This document shows, piece by piece, positions 9,059 through 17,934 of a stretch of 64,000 nucleotides of DNA. The stretch is taken from contig CAVTYH010000002.1 of the NCBI GenBank assembly GCA_963738835.1, forward strand, positions 620,001 to 684,000, in the 5' to 3' direction. Both the position numbers and the translations under genes were made by a program. The notes under the pieces were generated by a model. It was not told where the DNA came from. It saw only the letters and a list, made by a program, of their open reading frames with translations, and did not search any database. Each line of letters begins with the position of its first letter. Positions within the stretch are counted from its first letter, which is position 1. This stretch comes from CAVTYH01 sp963738835. Its GTDB lineage: Bacteria > Planctomycetota > Planctomycetia > Pirellulales > JADZDJ01.

Positions 9059-10360
9059 GAACTGAACGGCAGGCATGGCTTTGACTTGTAGTGACGGATT
9101 GTCGCCGTGGTGCAGTGAGTCGACGAAAAGTTCAATGCGCTTGGCAAGGTCTTTAAGGCCATCTTCGTCGATCGGCCGCTTGGCGACGACGGTGAAGCCG
9201 GTCACCACGCCTGGCTTGTTCATCATCAACTGCAATTCTTCGAGCGGCACTACAGCGCCGTTATTTTCAAAAGAGATCGGGCTTTCGAAGATGCCGATCA
9301 CTCCAAACGATTTCGAGCCATACAACTCGATCTTGTCGCCGATCTTTTTGTTGAGCCGCCGGGCCAATTCGTAGCCCAGCACAATCTTGCCTTGGTCGTC
9401 CGCTGTCAACTGCCGGCCGGTCTGTAACTTCAGCCGGTCAAATAGCGGAGATTCCGGCGGCCAGCCGTTGAGCAGCGTGCCCGGGATGGCCTCGTCGTGA
9501 AACGAAACCATGTCCAGCAGCCCGCTAATCACACGATCCACACCAGGCAGCTTCGCGATTTGCGGTCCCAACTCTTCGGGCAACCCATTGGATATATTCT
9601 TTGCTCCGCCGCACTGCACGACGATATCGACGCCGCGATAGGAGTTAGATGAACTATTGGCAGATTCTGGGGATTCTGGCTTTGGTGATTTAGGTGCAAC
9701 TTCCGGCGCGGTTCGACTTTCGTGTCCTCGGACGATTCCGTTACGATCGATTCGCAAATTGAGTGACTGTTTGCCGTCCTGCAGCTTGACTGCGAAACGA
9801 TCGGCATCGGGCCCACCCTCTCCTGGCGGCAAATGCGGTCGCAACACATACTCGCCGGGTGGCAATACGGCCAAGTGGTAATGACCATTGGCATCGGTAT
9901 GCACTTTCGCAGTCAACTGATTAAAAAAATCCTTTTCGTCGACAAGTTCCAGTTCGATTCCGGCGGCCGGCTTGCCATCGTTGTCCCAGAGCACTTGACC
10001 TTCCAGCACCATCGGTTTGTGCAGAGCGATGTCGACCGTTTCGGGCACATCACTATGCCCGGCGATCTGATGTGCATAATCTGGATGGTAGACGAATACG
10101 CTCAGCTGTCCTATGCCGCCGTTTGGGTTTGTTTGCCTGAACTTCTGATTTTCGGCCGCCCAATTGTATGCCCGAAGATCGGTAATCTCGTAATGACCGT
10201 CGGCATCCGTTAATGCGTTATTGATTCCCAGTAATGGTCCCGACTCGGGAGCAAAACCCATGGGCGATGAAACAAGCGCCTCTTTCACCGGCCTTCCTGC
10301 CGCGTCAGTGATACGACCTTGCAATGTTGCAGCAGGCGGCAAGGTAAGTTCAGGCTGCAA
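9044..10360 (-). CDS. Carboxypeptidase-like repeats plus MacB-type periplasmic core domain
   Basis: Residues ~1-215 carry repeats like those in the neighbouring module (ATLQGRITDAAGRPVKEA, HPDYAHQ, HLAVLPPGEYVLRPHL). After a Pro/Ser linker (PKSPKPESPES) comes a ~200-residue MacB periplasmic-core-like domain: LPGVDRVISGLLDMV, GTLLNGWPPESPLFDRLK, GKIVLGYELARRLNKKIGD, IELYGSKSFGVIGIF, VVPLEELQLMMNKPG, and LQVKAMPAVQFV. In ABC permeases this domain sits between FtsX membrane helices; none are present here. Upstream, the M56 segment resumes after a break near 10385 (YYVP then IINNN), and downstream the next module follows after another near 9058. Confidence 0.75.
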   Translation of the reverse strand: MQPELTLPPAATLQGRITDAAGRPVKEALVSSPMGFAPESGPLLGINNALTDADGHYEITDLRAYNWAAENQKFRQTNPNGGIGQLSVFVYHPDYAHQIAGHSDVPETVDIALHKPMVLEGQVLWDNDGKPAAGIELELVDEKDFFNQLTAKVHTDANGHYHLAVLPPGEYVLRPHLPPGEGGPDADRFAVKLQDGKQSLNLRIDRNGIVRGHESRTAPEVAPKSPKPESPESANSSSNSYRGVDIVVQCGGAKNISNGLPEELGPQIAKLPGVDRVISGLLDMVSFHDEAIPGTLLNGWPPESPLFDRLKLQTGRQLTADDQGKIVLGYELARRLNKKIGDKIELYGSKSFGVIGIFESPISFENNGAVVPLEELQLMMNKPGVVTGFTVVAKRPIDEDGLKDLAKRIELFVDSLHHGDNPSLQVKAMPAVQFVQTP

Positions 10361-12007
10361 CGATCCATTGTTGTTGATAATACGGCACGTAATAGCTGGT
10401 CGCTGAAGCGCGGCCCTTGGCCTGGGCAGTAATGTAAAACCCTGCGTTCAAAGGAGTCTTCAGTTTGGCCGTTGAAATGTCGGGAAACTCGAATCGTCCT
10501 TTTTCGTCGCTCTTCGTCCGCTGCAATTCATGCTGGAGTGTTGCGAGATGATCGGCCGTGAAGCTGGCGACGTCGACCTGGCTTGGATCGGATAGCGGAG
10601 TCTCGATGTTGTCGACAAGTACCAGCCGTATCAGAACACCGGTCAACGGTTTTTTGTTTTCATCCAGACACACTCCGGAGAATGTCATTTTATCGGGCAA
10701 CCCCTGTAGCCACGGTGGCAGCTGAGTCTTATTCGTGGTTTGATCGGCTGGCTTGGCGGATTCTTGCAAAGGTGCAGTCTTTTCAGGAGGCGATTCGGCT
10801 TTGGCCAACGGCAATGGCCTCGTCGTCAATAGCGACAGCACGGCGACCAAAACACCGAAGAGCAACGTTGTGCTAATTCGCCAGCGGCGCGAACAAAAAG
10901 TTTGCAGGCAGACACGTTCATCGAGCAGCATCGTAATGCGGCGGGCGAGTTGGCTGGGGCGTTCCCAAATGCCCAGCACCGGCAAGACGTGGGAGTTTAC
11001 CGGGTTGGCGGCGGGCCCAGTGCAGAAGATTTTCGGCGTAATCGTGCCGGCCGCAGCAGTTGGCGGCGATGGTATCGGCAATCAGTTCTTGATCGGCCCG
11101 AATGCGTCGGCGCAAAAAGCCAGTACAGCGGATGCGCGAACAGCACCACGAGCAGCAGCCGGCCGAGGGCCAAGAGCCATAAATCGCCGCGACGGATGTG
11201 AGCGAGTTCGTGAGCGAGCAGGGCGCGGAGGGAGGCGGATGAAGGGGTGAGCGGGTGAAGGGGTGAACGGGTGAGTGTAGCGGCGTCGCTTGCGACGCGT
11301 GGATTTAACGCAGTTGGTTCACTCGATAAAACATCTTCCGGCAACAAAATCGTCGGCCGCAGCAGACCGCAGGCGGCGGCGGTGTGAATCGTTGGACTCA
11401 CAAGTAATCGCGGTAGCCCCCTCACCCCGGCCCTTGCCCCAGGGGAGAGGAAGATTTCGCGAGCAACCGTCGCCAGTGCCTGCTCGACAAATTTTGGGGC
11501 CGGCGTTGCGGATCGACAGAGTCGCCAAGAGTAAATGGCGCCGACCAACAGCCACAGCGAAATCATTGCCGCGCCGAATAAAAATACTGCCGCGACAAGC
11601 ACGCTCATATCGATTTGGCCAGCAGCATGATCGACATGGGCAATCGCGGGCTCAAGCGAATCATCAAGTCGAATCGGCCACGACGACGGATCGACATTGG
11701 TTGTGATCGACCGAACCGGCAATGACGGCGGTTGAACGGCTGCGGGAGCCGGTGCAGGAATCGATTTGCTCGCCGCCGCCGCAATCGGTTCCTCTGCCGA
11801 CTTTACGATCGAAAGCCGCGGCCAAAATGGCGCGGCGCACAACAGCGCCAGCAGTGCCAACCCGGCAAGTGCCGCCCAGGCCAGCGAAATTCGTTTGACC
11901 GGCTCGCGCAGCAGCGAACCGGCGGCCAGCACGGCGGCGAGCAAAATGGTGGCCGAGAGGTAATAATCGGCCAGCCACAGGCAGACCCAGTGGATCGAAG
12001 TGTTCAT
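10350..12007 (-). CDS. BlaR1-like M56 receptor peptidase, N-terminal part (frame breaks)
   Basis: Membrane zinc peptidase of the BlaR1/MecR1 kind, which senses a signal and cleaves its paired BlaI repressor. Transmembrane helices at residues ~12-30, 42-60 and 137-160 flank a Pro-rich loop. LPRLLVSPTIHTAAACG leads to the gluzincin motif LAHELAHIRRGDL (His266, His270). The sequence then continues as RIRADQELIADTIAA (frame break near 11112) and as VLGIWERPSQLARRITMLL (break near 11010), then a helix and the first carboxypeptidase-like repeat (FSGVCLDENKKPLTGVLI). A REP-like palindrome is translated as LSPGARAGVRG at residues ~187-197. It is 79 bp from blaI in the usual regulator-receptor order. 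Confidence 0.85.
11417..11450 (-). repeat. REP-like palindrome inside the M56 gene
   Basis: Copy of the CCCTCACCCCGGCCC family, translated in frame between the second membrane region and the catalytic core of the M56 receptor. Confidence 0.75.
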
Positions 12008-12045
12008 TTGCGGCCTCGCATTTTATTGGCCCTAGCGTTTCGTTT

Positions 12046-12163
12046 CCCCCTCACCCCGACCCTCTCGCGCAGGAGAAAGGAAGAATTACTTGCTCTGTTT
12101 CTTTTTGCGCTGCCGGCGCACTGAAGCACCCTCACCCCGGCCCTCTGCCCGGGGGAGAGGGAG
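12046..12163 (-). repeat. Pair of REP-like palindromes at the blaI 3' end
   Basis: Two copies, 12046-12080 (intergenic, just past the blaI stop) and 12129-12163 (inside blaI, read in frame as PLPRAEGRGEGAS in its C-terminal tail). Confidence 0.75.
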
Positions 12164-12538
12164 CTGTTTCTTGGCGGCGGCAATCATTTTTTCCAGCCGG
12201 TCGAGTTCCTCCGGGCTGGTGCGGCGCGAATCGAGCGCATGCACCAGGTATTCTTCCACGGCACCGTCGAAAACTTTGTCGAGAAAGCCTTTGGCCAAGC
12301 GCTGAAACACGCTTTGCCGATCGACACGCGGGAAATAGATGTAGGTTTTACCCTCGGCCCGATGATTCACGAGGCCCTTCTGCTCCATGACTTGCAGCAG
12401 GCTGAGCACGGTGGTGTAAGCTAGGTCGGCATCGGCGGTGCCGAGCAACTTCCAGACATCGCGAACCGTGGCTTCGCCGCGCTCCCAGAGCACTTTGAGG
12501 GCTTGCAACTCACGATCGGTAGGAACGAGTTCCGCCAT
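12086..12538 (-). CDS. BlaI/MecI-family transcriptional repressor
   Basis: Winged-helix repressor of the penicillinase-repressor family; the partner M56 receptor lies just downstream. Begins MAELVPTDRELQALKVLW; the recognition region is AYTTVLSLLQVMEQKGLV and the wing is GKTYIYFPRV. The usual C-terminal dimerisation helices follow to LEKMIAAAKKQL, then a basic tail ASVRRQRKKKQSK preceded by a translated palindromic element. 150 residues, slightly longer than the ~125 typical because of that tail. ATG 12538 was chosen because the family homology begins there; longer upstream extensions are not family-like. A candidate operator lies at 12586-12601. Confidence 0.92.
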   Translation of the reverse strand: MAELVPTDRELQALKVLWERGEATVRDVWKLLGTADADLAYTTVLSLLQVMEQKGLVNHRAEGKTYIYFPRVDRQSVFQRLAKGFLDKVFDGAVEEYLVHALDSRRTSPEELDRLEKMIAAAKKQLPLPRAEGRGEGASVRRQRKKKQSK

Positions 12539-12585
12539 CGACGCCTCATGGGGAAGAGCAGAATTGCCTTCGACGGCCGATATCG

Positions 12586-12601
12586 TACTGGACAGCCAGT
12601 A
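12586..12601. promoter_or_regulatory. Candidate BlaI operator
   Basis: Perfect dyad TACTGG-ACAG-CCAGTA 48 bp upstream of the blaI start. Same 16-bp size and same TACT/AGTA ends as classical BlaI/MecI boxes. Position and symmetry suggest autoregulation; binding is inferred. Confidence 0.55.
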
Positions 12602-12677
12602 GATTGTCAAGCAAGATCGGCGGAGGCAATCGAACCGAAAGGTTTCGACCGCTGGTGACCCGCAGTGCCGCAAGGCG

Positions 12678-12815
12678 CTACAAGAATTTCGGGCGTCGGC
12701 TAATGAGCAAGATGTAGGTCGCCAGACTGATGCAGGCAAAGACTATGAGCCAGTTGTGAAAAGTGAACTGGCTGGTGCGCTGGACCAGAGATTGGACGAA
12801 GTCGACCGGATTCAT
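12678..12815 (-). CDS. Small membrane protein (45 aa)
   Basis: Starts MNPVDFVQSLVQRTSQF, followed by one hydrophobic helix (WLIVFACISLATYILLI) and a short basic tail SRRPKFL. A purine-rich GGAGGTCACC precedes the ATG at a good distance. It lies 140 bp upstream of blaI on the same strand. Family unknown. A function with the BlaI/BlaR1 pair is only suggested by position. Confidence 0.55.
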   Translation of the reverse strand: MNPVDFVQSLVQRTSQFTFHNWLIVFACISLATYILLISRRPKFL

Positions 12816-12929
12816 GGCGGTGACCTCCGCGATGTAGAGACTCCACTAGAAGCATAGCTCATGAAAAGCAGCGCGGAGGGGAATGCTTGTAAATTGCTTA
12901 CGGCAAAAGGAGTTAGTCGCGTGGTTGAG

Positions 12930-13617
12930 CTACTGACCGGCGACTTTGCCGCTTGATTTGCCTTGTTCGATCAGTTGCAAAGCGGCCAGGGCTTGCTGGC
13001 GAATCTCGCCGCTGGAATGCCGGGCGGCGTTTTGCAAATAGATTTTGGCCACGCCCGATTTGCCTTCGGCCAGCAACTGGCGGCCGCGGGCGAGATTTGC
13101 GGCCGCTTCCTTTTCGTGGGCGGCGTCTTCGGCGGCAACTTGGGCGCGAATGGCGGCCACGCTGCCGGTAGAACCCGGCCCACTGGTTGCGCCGCTTACG
13201 GCCCGTTGCTGGGCCAAGGCGAGCGGCGGATGGAAAGGCCGCGATGAATTGACTAGTGCCGCTCCGTCGTCATCGCCCAAGAGTGCGCGATCCATGGCAT
13301 CGAGATCGTGAATTTGCGCGCTCACCAAAGCGCCCGCGGCTCCGCGGCTGCGGCCGGTGGTGACGTTGCTGAAAGGCCGGCTCGGTAAGCCGGGAATTCC
13401 GCGCTCGAATGCGGCCCGATGAAGCTCGACCGACGCCGCCGAGAAACGCCTCGCCGCCGTCGGGCACTTCGACCGTGGTGTTGGTCGTGAAGAAATGAAA
13501 CGTCGGCAGTTGGACGGCTTGAGCCGCGGCGCTAGAGGCGGCGAAGTGGAAGACGAACAGCGCTGTCAGCAAAAACAGCGCGATCCAAAGCCACGGATGT
13601 TTTACAGCGAGAGTCAT
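12930..13617 (-). CDS. Exported protein with secretin-like signature (one frame break)
   Basis: Residues 1-35 are a signal peptide. Then TTVEVPDGGEAFLGGV, which resembles the VPDGGTVLLGG signature of type II/III secretin C-domains, and after a break near 13430 the other frame continues ERGIPGLPSRPFSNVTTG, matching the secretin GVP-LS-IPYLNRLF stretch in shape. The rest (to LQLIEQGKSSGKVAGQ) is an alanine-rich helical segment with one TPR/HEAT-like unit. Too short to be a pore-forming secretin, so it is probably a derived soluble relative. Function unknown. Confidence 0.6.
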
Positions 13618-13696
13618 GGCTTGACCTCGGTCGGTGCGATGCCCGCCAGCATTCTATCACTTTGGCGAAGCAGGTGGCAACCACTCTTCGCGGGAA

Positions 13697-15980
13697 TTAG
13701 CGCGAGGACGTCCACAGTGAATCGGCGGTATCGGTCATGACGGAACTAGATTCGCCACTCGGATCAATTGCGATTGCCAAGGAATGCAGATCAATCCGAA
13801 TGGATTGAAACATTCGATAAGCCGCAAACGAAACGACAAACCCAATAATTGCCAATCCACCCATCCATGGTGTTCTCAGGCCTGAGACGGCCAATAAGGC
13901 CGATGCAAAAAATGTTCCAAAAAGCGTCAGCCCGAAACAAACTCCGCAACGGCGCCCAAGCCGCATTAATTGCTCGACTTCCTCTGCATGATCCTGTTCG
14001 GGCCGGACTAGCACCGGGTAAAAGGCACGCACAAACATCCAAGTGAGCAGGAAAAAAGTGAGCGTCGATGAAATCCAGCCGCAGGCGATTTGAGACGCAA
14101 GAAAATTGAGCCATCCGACTTTGTTCTCTCCGAAATGAAGGTACTGCCAATAAGGAAAAATGACGCCAGAAACAAGCCACAGGGCCATTCCGAACCAGGC
14201 GGCAAAGTCTCCAACCCAAAGTGCGCGCCACCGCAGCGTCGTCAATCTGTTCAAATCCATTGGCTTTCCGCTGGCAACTCGCCCGACCGCTGCGAGTACT
14301 GGCCAAGCGAAAGCGAACACACAGAAAATTGCAATTGGAAAAGAAACGAGATTGACGACGGGTACTTCAACTTTCCAAAAAAAATCGTGCGTCGGACCAG
14401 TTTCATCGATAAATTGGCCCGAGTTAAACATTAGGTTCAGTGTGCTAAACACCGCGCTTGGCATCAACCCGACTGCGACGAAAAACCAAAATGGCCAGCG
14501 CTGGAGTCGCTGTCTAAGGGATCCTAATTTAGGCCGCAGCAAACTCTGTACGCGAGGTTTCAAACACAGATCGAGTTGCCGCGCCAACTGGCCCCCAGCT
14601 TGCGGCCGGTCTTCTACATTCGCAGCCAAGCACGAGGTCAGCACTTGCGGCAAGCCCTGCGGCAAATCGCGTGGGAGCGATTTTAGCGCGACCTCGGTTA
14701 AACCAGCCAGGCGACCAGCGGCCAATCGGGTTAGCAACTTGGGTGTATCGCCAATACAATCGTCCATGCGCGGGTCTTCGAACGGCCGCGCCCCGGTGAG
14801 CAGCTCCCAGAGGACAATGCCCAGCGAATAAATGTCGCTGCGGCCATCCAGTTCATCTGGTGCGCGATTATGATCCGGGTTGTACGCCTCGATTTGTTCA
14901 GGCGACATGTAGGCCAGCGAACCGCCGAAATATGCGGCCGGCGTAGCCCCTTCCAGTTTCGAGCTGAAGCTGACGTTGAAATCGACCAGCTTGGGCGAAC
15001 CATCGGCGGCCAGCAGCACATTGGCCGGTTTGATGTCGCGATGCAGCACACCTCGCGCATGGGCATAATCCAGTGCCGCCGCCATTCGCGATCCAATCCA
15101 GCAGACAGCCTCCGCCCAGGATGCAGTCGCCAATTTGCGCCGCGTGCTGGAATCGGTGGGGGGCGTCGCCCCGTGATTGTCTAAAGACCGATCGATGGCT
15201 TCCAGCACAATTTTTCCGCTGCGTAAGGCGGGCGCTTGCTGCCGAGCGGCTTCCATCACGTCTTGCAACGTGCCGCCGGGAATGTGCTGCATGTACATCA
15301 GTTGCAGCTTGCGTTCGGTGAGCACCCGCTGATCGTAAACGCGCACAATGTGCGGATGATCGAGCTGAGCCAGTGTCTGCGGCTCGACGCCCCGATCGCG
15401 CGAAATCTTCAGCGCCACGAGCCGTTGCATCGAGCGCTGCCGTGCCAGAAATACTGAGCCAAACGAACCCTTGCCGAGCTTCACCAGCAAATCGAAATCG
15501 TCGATCTGCTGACCGACATCTAATTCGGTTTCGCGCTGGCCGGACACCAGGGTGGTGGTCGTCATGTGATTCGGCTCCAGCGTCATCATGCGCCGGAGCT
15601 TATCGACCTGCTTCGGGAAGCGCGTGTAATAGATCTCCGATTTTGGCGGGTCGTCTGTTTGCCGCCGCACATGAAATTCTTCGTAGATTAAATCGCAGGG
15701 CACTTCCCCCTTTTCTGCCAATTCAGGGAAATCCTCGACGTACTCTTCGACCAGCTTGGGCAGCTCGTGATGTTGCCAGCGATATTCCAGATCGATCTTG
15801 ATCAGCTCGGTCAGCACCAGCCGCCGCAAAGATTCAGGCCGCGTCGGCAGGAACTGCGACAGATCGGGGGGCAAGTCTTCCCCTTGCCAGGCGCGTAATC
15901 AGCGCATCGACCCGTTCGGCCAGCTCATTCCAAGCCAGCGTGGCAGGATCGGTCGGCACTTTGGTGCTGGTTCCAGCCAT
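13697..15980 (-). CDS. Ser/Thr protein kinase with multi-pass C-terminus (one frame break near start)
   Basis: Hanks-type kinase. Kinase domain residues ~125-425 (numbering from codon 15874): GKGSFGSVFLA loop, ALKISRD lysine, HRDIKPANVLL catalytic loop, YMSPEQI activation end. The Mg-binding DFG motif reads DFN (VDFNVS). After it come seven or so membrane helices (residues ~470-700). The N-terminal helical region LPPDLSQFLPTRPESLRRLV is typical of planctomycete kinases. The frame from 15874 starts at a TTG; I extend to ATG 15980 (MAGTSTKVPTDPATLAW) with a one-base break near 15890, because that upstream stretch reads naturally into GEDLPPDLSQF. Substrate unknown. Confidence 0.85.
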
Positions 15981-16330
15981 GATCAGAGCAGGCAACGTTT
16001 TGCCACTGGGCAGTGCGAGTCGCAGGAGTCAGCCGCGCACCCCGAGGCAATTTCCTTGTAAAAACCACTAACGATTTTCCGCCTCCGACAGTATATCGCG
16101 CCGGACCCCGGCACAATTCCTGTCTGTCCCAACTCTTTGTTTTAACAGACCTTCCGGTTTCCGCCAGACCGGTGCTAGCAGCGCTTCGTCGGGCTCCGCC
16201 CCGTAGTTTGCGGGTAGTTTTCCAAAGGAAGATTGCCGGCTACTGGACAGCCGTCCATGACTGATTACAATTAACTGAACACGTGATCACACGTGAGCAA
16301 ACCGATGGATTCTGGAAGGATGCCGACACG

Positions 16331-16672
16331 ATGAATTTCTCGCAGGCGATGAATTTGGGAACTAGTCCGATGTTTCACGAACCAAAGCAAATTGGCAGTC
16401 TCTTGCCGCAGGTGCTGGAGCGATACGGTATTTCGTCGGCCGCATCGCAGGAAGTCAGAATCGACATAAAAGCGGTCCAGCGGCGATCGACCGCGGCCGG
16501 GATCGAAAGGTCGCAGCCGATGTGCCCCGAAGGCTGCCGATTCGCGCAGCTGCTGAACGCTTGTCAACGGTCGGCTGAAAACCCATCAATCACGGAAACT
16601 TGGGCTCGCGTTTTTCGAGAAACGCCGCCAAACCTTCGGCCGCCGCTTCGGTGGTGCGAGCCGTGGCGCTGA
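16331..16672 (+). CDS. Hypothetical protein, weakly DUF721-like
   Basis: Start MNFSQAMNLGTSPMF preceded by GGAAGGA. The segment EPKQIGSLLPQVLERYGI resembles the N-terminal helix of DciA/DUF721 proteins, but nothing else does, so this is a weak hint. Its 3' end overlaps the convergent enoyl-CoA hydratase gene by 83 bp, where the codons look like antisense noise; a frame break may have lengthened it. It may not be a real gene. Confidence 0.35.
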   Translation: MNFSQAMNLGTSPMFHEPKQIGSLLPQVLERYGISSAASQEVRIDIKAVQRRSTAAGIERSQPMCPEGCRFAQLLNACQRSAENPSITETWARVFRETPPNLRPPLRWCEPWR

Positions 16673-17381
16673 CGGCCGCGCCGGCGGTGAGCAATGTCGC
16701 CAGTTGTTCGCCGATGGTTTCGTTGAGCATCCGCTTGGTGAGCAGCATGGCCTCGGGGGCACAGCTTGCAATCTCTCCGGCCAGTTGATGAGCACGAGGC
16801 CAGAGTTTTTCGCCGGGCATCAGTTCGTGATACACGCCCATGCGGTGGGCTTCTTCTGCCGCAATGAGTTGAGCGCTCAACAGCAGATAAGCCGCGCGAC
16901 CTCCGCCCAATCGAAACGCCAACAGCGGCGCAACGAGGCCCGCCACAATGCCGCGCTTCGGTTCCGGCAGGCCGAACTTGGCCTCCGGCGCGGCCAGCAC
17001 GATATCGCTGGCCAGCAGCAAGCCCGCCCCGCCCGCCACGGCCGGTCCGCCGACCGCCGCGATAATCGGTTTGGGCAACCGCAGCATCTCTTCCAGCAAA
17101 TCGCGATAGGCCACCGCATCTTCGTGCCACAGTGCCTGGGCATTGGGATCTTTCGCCGTTTCCTGAATTTCGTGCAGATCCATGCCGGCGCAGAAAGCCG
17201 AACCGCTGCTGGAAAGCACGACGGCCCGTACGCGGCGTTCGCGGCGCAAATCATCCAGAGCCAGCATCAATTGTGAAATCAGTTCCCGTGTGAGCGCATT
17301 CCGCTTGTCCGGCCGATTCAAAATGATCGTGCCGGTGTGCTCGTGAACGTGAACTTTGACCAGCGGGGCGTTGTTGGTCAT
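16590..17381 (-). CDS. Enoyl-CoA hydratase/isomerase family protein
   Basis: Crotonase fold acting on acyl-CoA thioesters. IILNRPDKRNAL is the family N-terminal block. The first oxyanion-hole region is SGSAFCAGMDLHEI and the second is GGPAVAGGAGLLLASDIVLA, followed by AKFGLPEPKRGIVAG. 263 residues, normal length. It is the last gene of a minus-strand run with a carboxyltransferase, AtuA and an AtuA C-terminal domain, so a methylglutaconyl-CoA or isohexenylglutaconyl-CoA hydratase role (leucine or acyclic terpene degradation) is likely by context; the fold alone does not settle the substrate. Confidence 0.88.
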   Translation of the reverse strand: MTNNAPLVKVHVHEHTGTIILNRPDKRNALTRELISQLMLALDDLRRERRVRAVVLSSSGSAFCAGMDLHEIQETAKDPNAQALWHEDAVAYRDLLEEMLRLPKPIIAAVGGPAVAGGAGLLLASDIVLAAPEAKFGLPEPKRGIVAGLVAPLLAFRLGGGRAAYLLLSAQLIAAEEAHRMGVYHELMPGEKLWPRAHQLAGEIASCAPEAMLLTKRMLNETIGEQLATLLTAGAAVSATARTTEAAAEGLAAFLEKREPKFP

Positions 17382-17425
17382 AGATGACCACGATTAACAA
17401 CCAGTGAATTACAATTAGCCAAGCA

Positions 17426-17447
17426 ACCCTCGGCTACCCCCGAGGGC
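17426..17447. repeat. CCCTCGG hairpin between two operon genes
   Basis: CCCTCGG and CCGAGGG arms around a short loop, followed by TAGCTTTTTT on the plus strand. Similar GCAACCCTCGG-type hairpins are at 40233-40259 and, diverged, at 50082-50110, so it is a dispersed repeat and not simply a terminator. Confidence 0.55.
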
Positions 17448-17481
17448 TGATAGCTTTTTTATGCCGCGCCGTTGCCAATTG

Positions 17482-17859
17482 CTAGTCGCCAGCCGCCTCG
17501 TCCGGCAACATTTTCTTGAGCGACTCATCCAGCGGCGCGGATAGCGGCAAATCGAGAATCGCGGTACCCAGCAGTTTGCCCTGCGTATCGATTCGCAGCG
17601 AACGGCTCGCTCCGCCGGCCAGGGCGTTGTAGAGCACGAAATTCAGCGCATCGACCATGCCCAACTCGTATCGTTCCACATGTGTGCAGCCAAGTTCGGA
17701 GAAGAATTCTGCCACTCGATCAGCCGTAAGTTCTCGCAACAAGAATTCATAGCCGGCCCGGTTGTAGGCCACAACGCAAATGTTTGCGTGATTGCCTTTG
17801 TCGCCACTGCGGGCATGGGCGATTTGACCCAGCGAGATCGTATCGAGTGTCAACATCAT
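17482..17859 (-). CDS. AtuA-like ferredoxin-fold domain protein
   Basis: 125 residues resembling the C-terminal domain of AtuA proteins, here encoded separately. The diagnostic block is IAHARSGDKGNHANICVVAY near the start, followed by GMVDALNFVLYNALAGG. Lies between AtuA and the enoyl-CoA hydratase on the same strand, 75 bp after the AtuA stop. In other bacteria the two domains are often fused; the split form presumably pairs with the neighbouring AtuA. Confidence 0.85.
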   Translation of the reverse strand: MMLTLDTISLGQIAHARSGDKGNHANICVVAYNRAGYEFLLRELTADRVAEFFSELGCTHVERYELGMVDALNFVLYNALAGGASRSLRIDTQGKLLGTAILDLPLSAPLDESLKKMLPDEAAGD

Positions 17860-17934
17860 CGCATCTTATCCTTCATTGCTCGGTGATTGAATTGAAATCG
17901 GCTGGCGGTGCGCGGAGGCTATTTCAAGTCAAAT

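Noticed and set aside
9044..10360. An ABC transporter permease of the MacB/FtsX type
   Set aside because: The periplasmic core is there but no membrane helices precede or follow it.
12930..13617. A true type II/III secretin
   Set aside because: Only the PDGG signature region is present; far too short for a pore and without N-domains.
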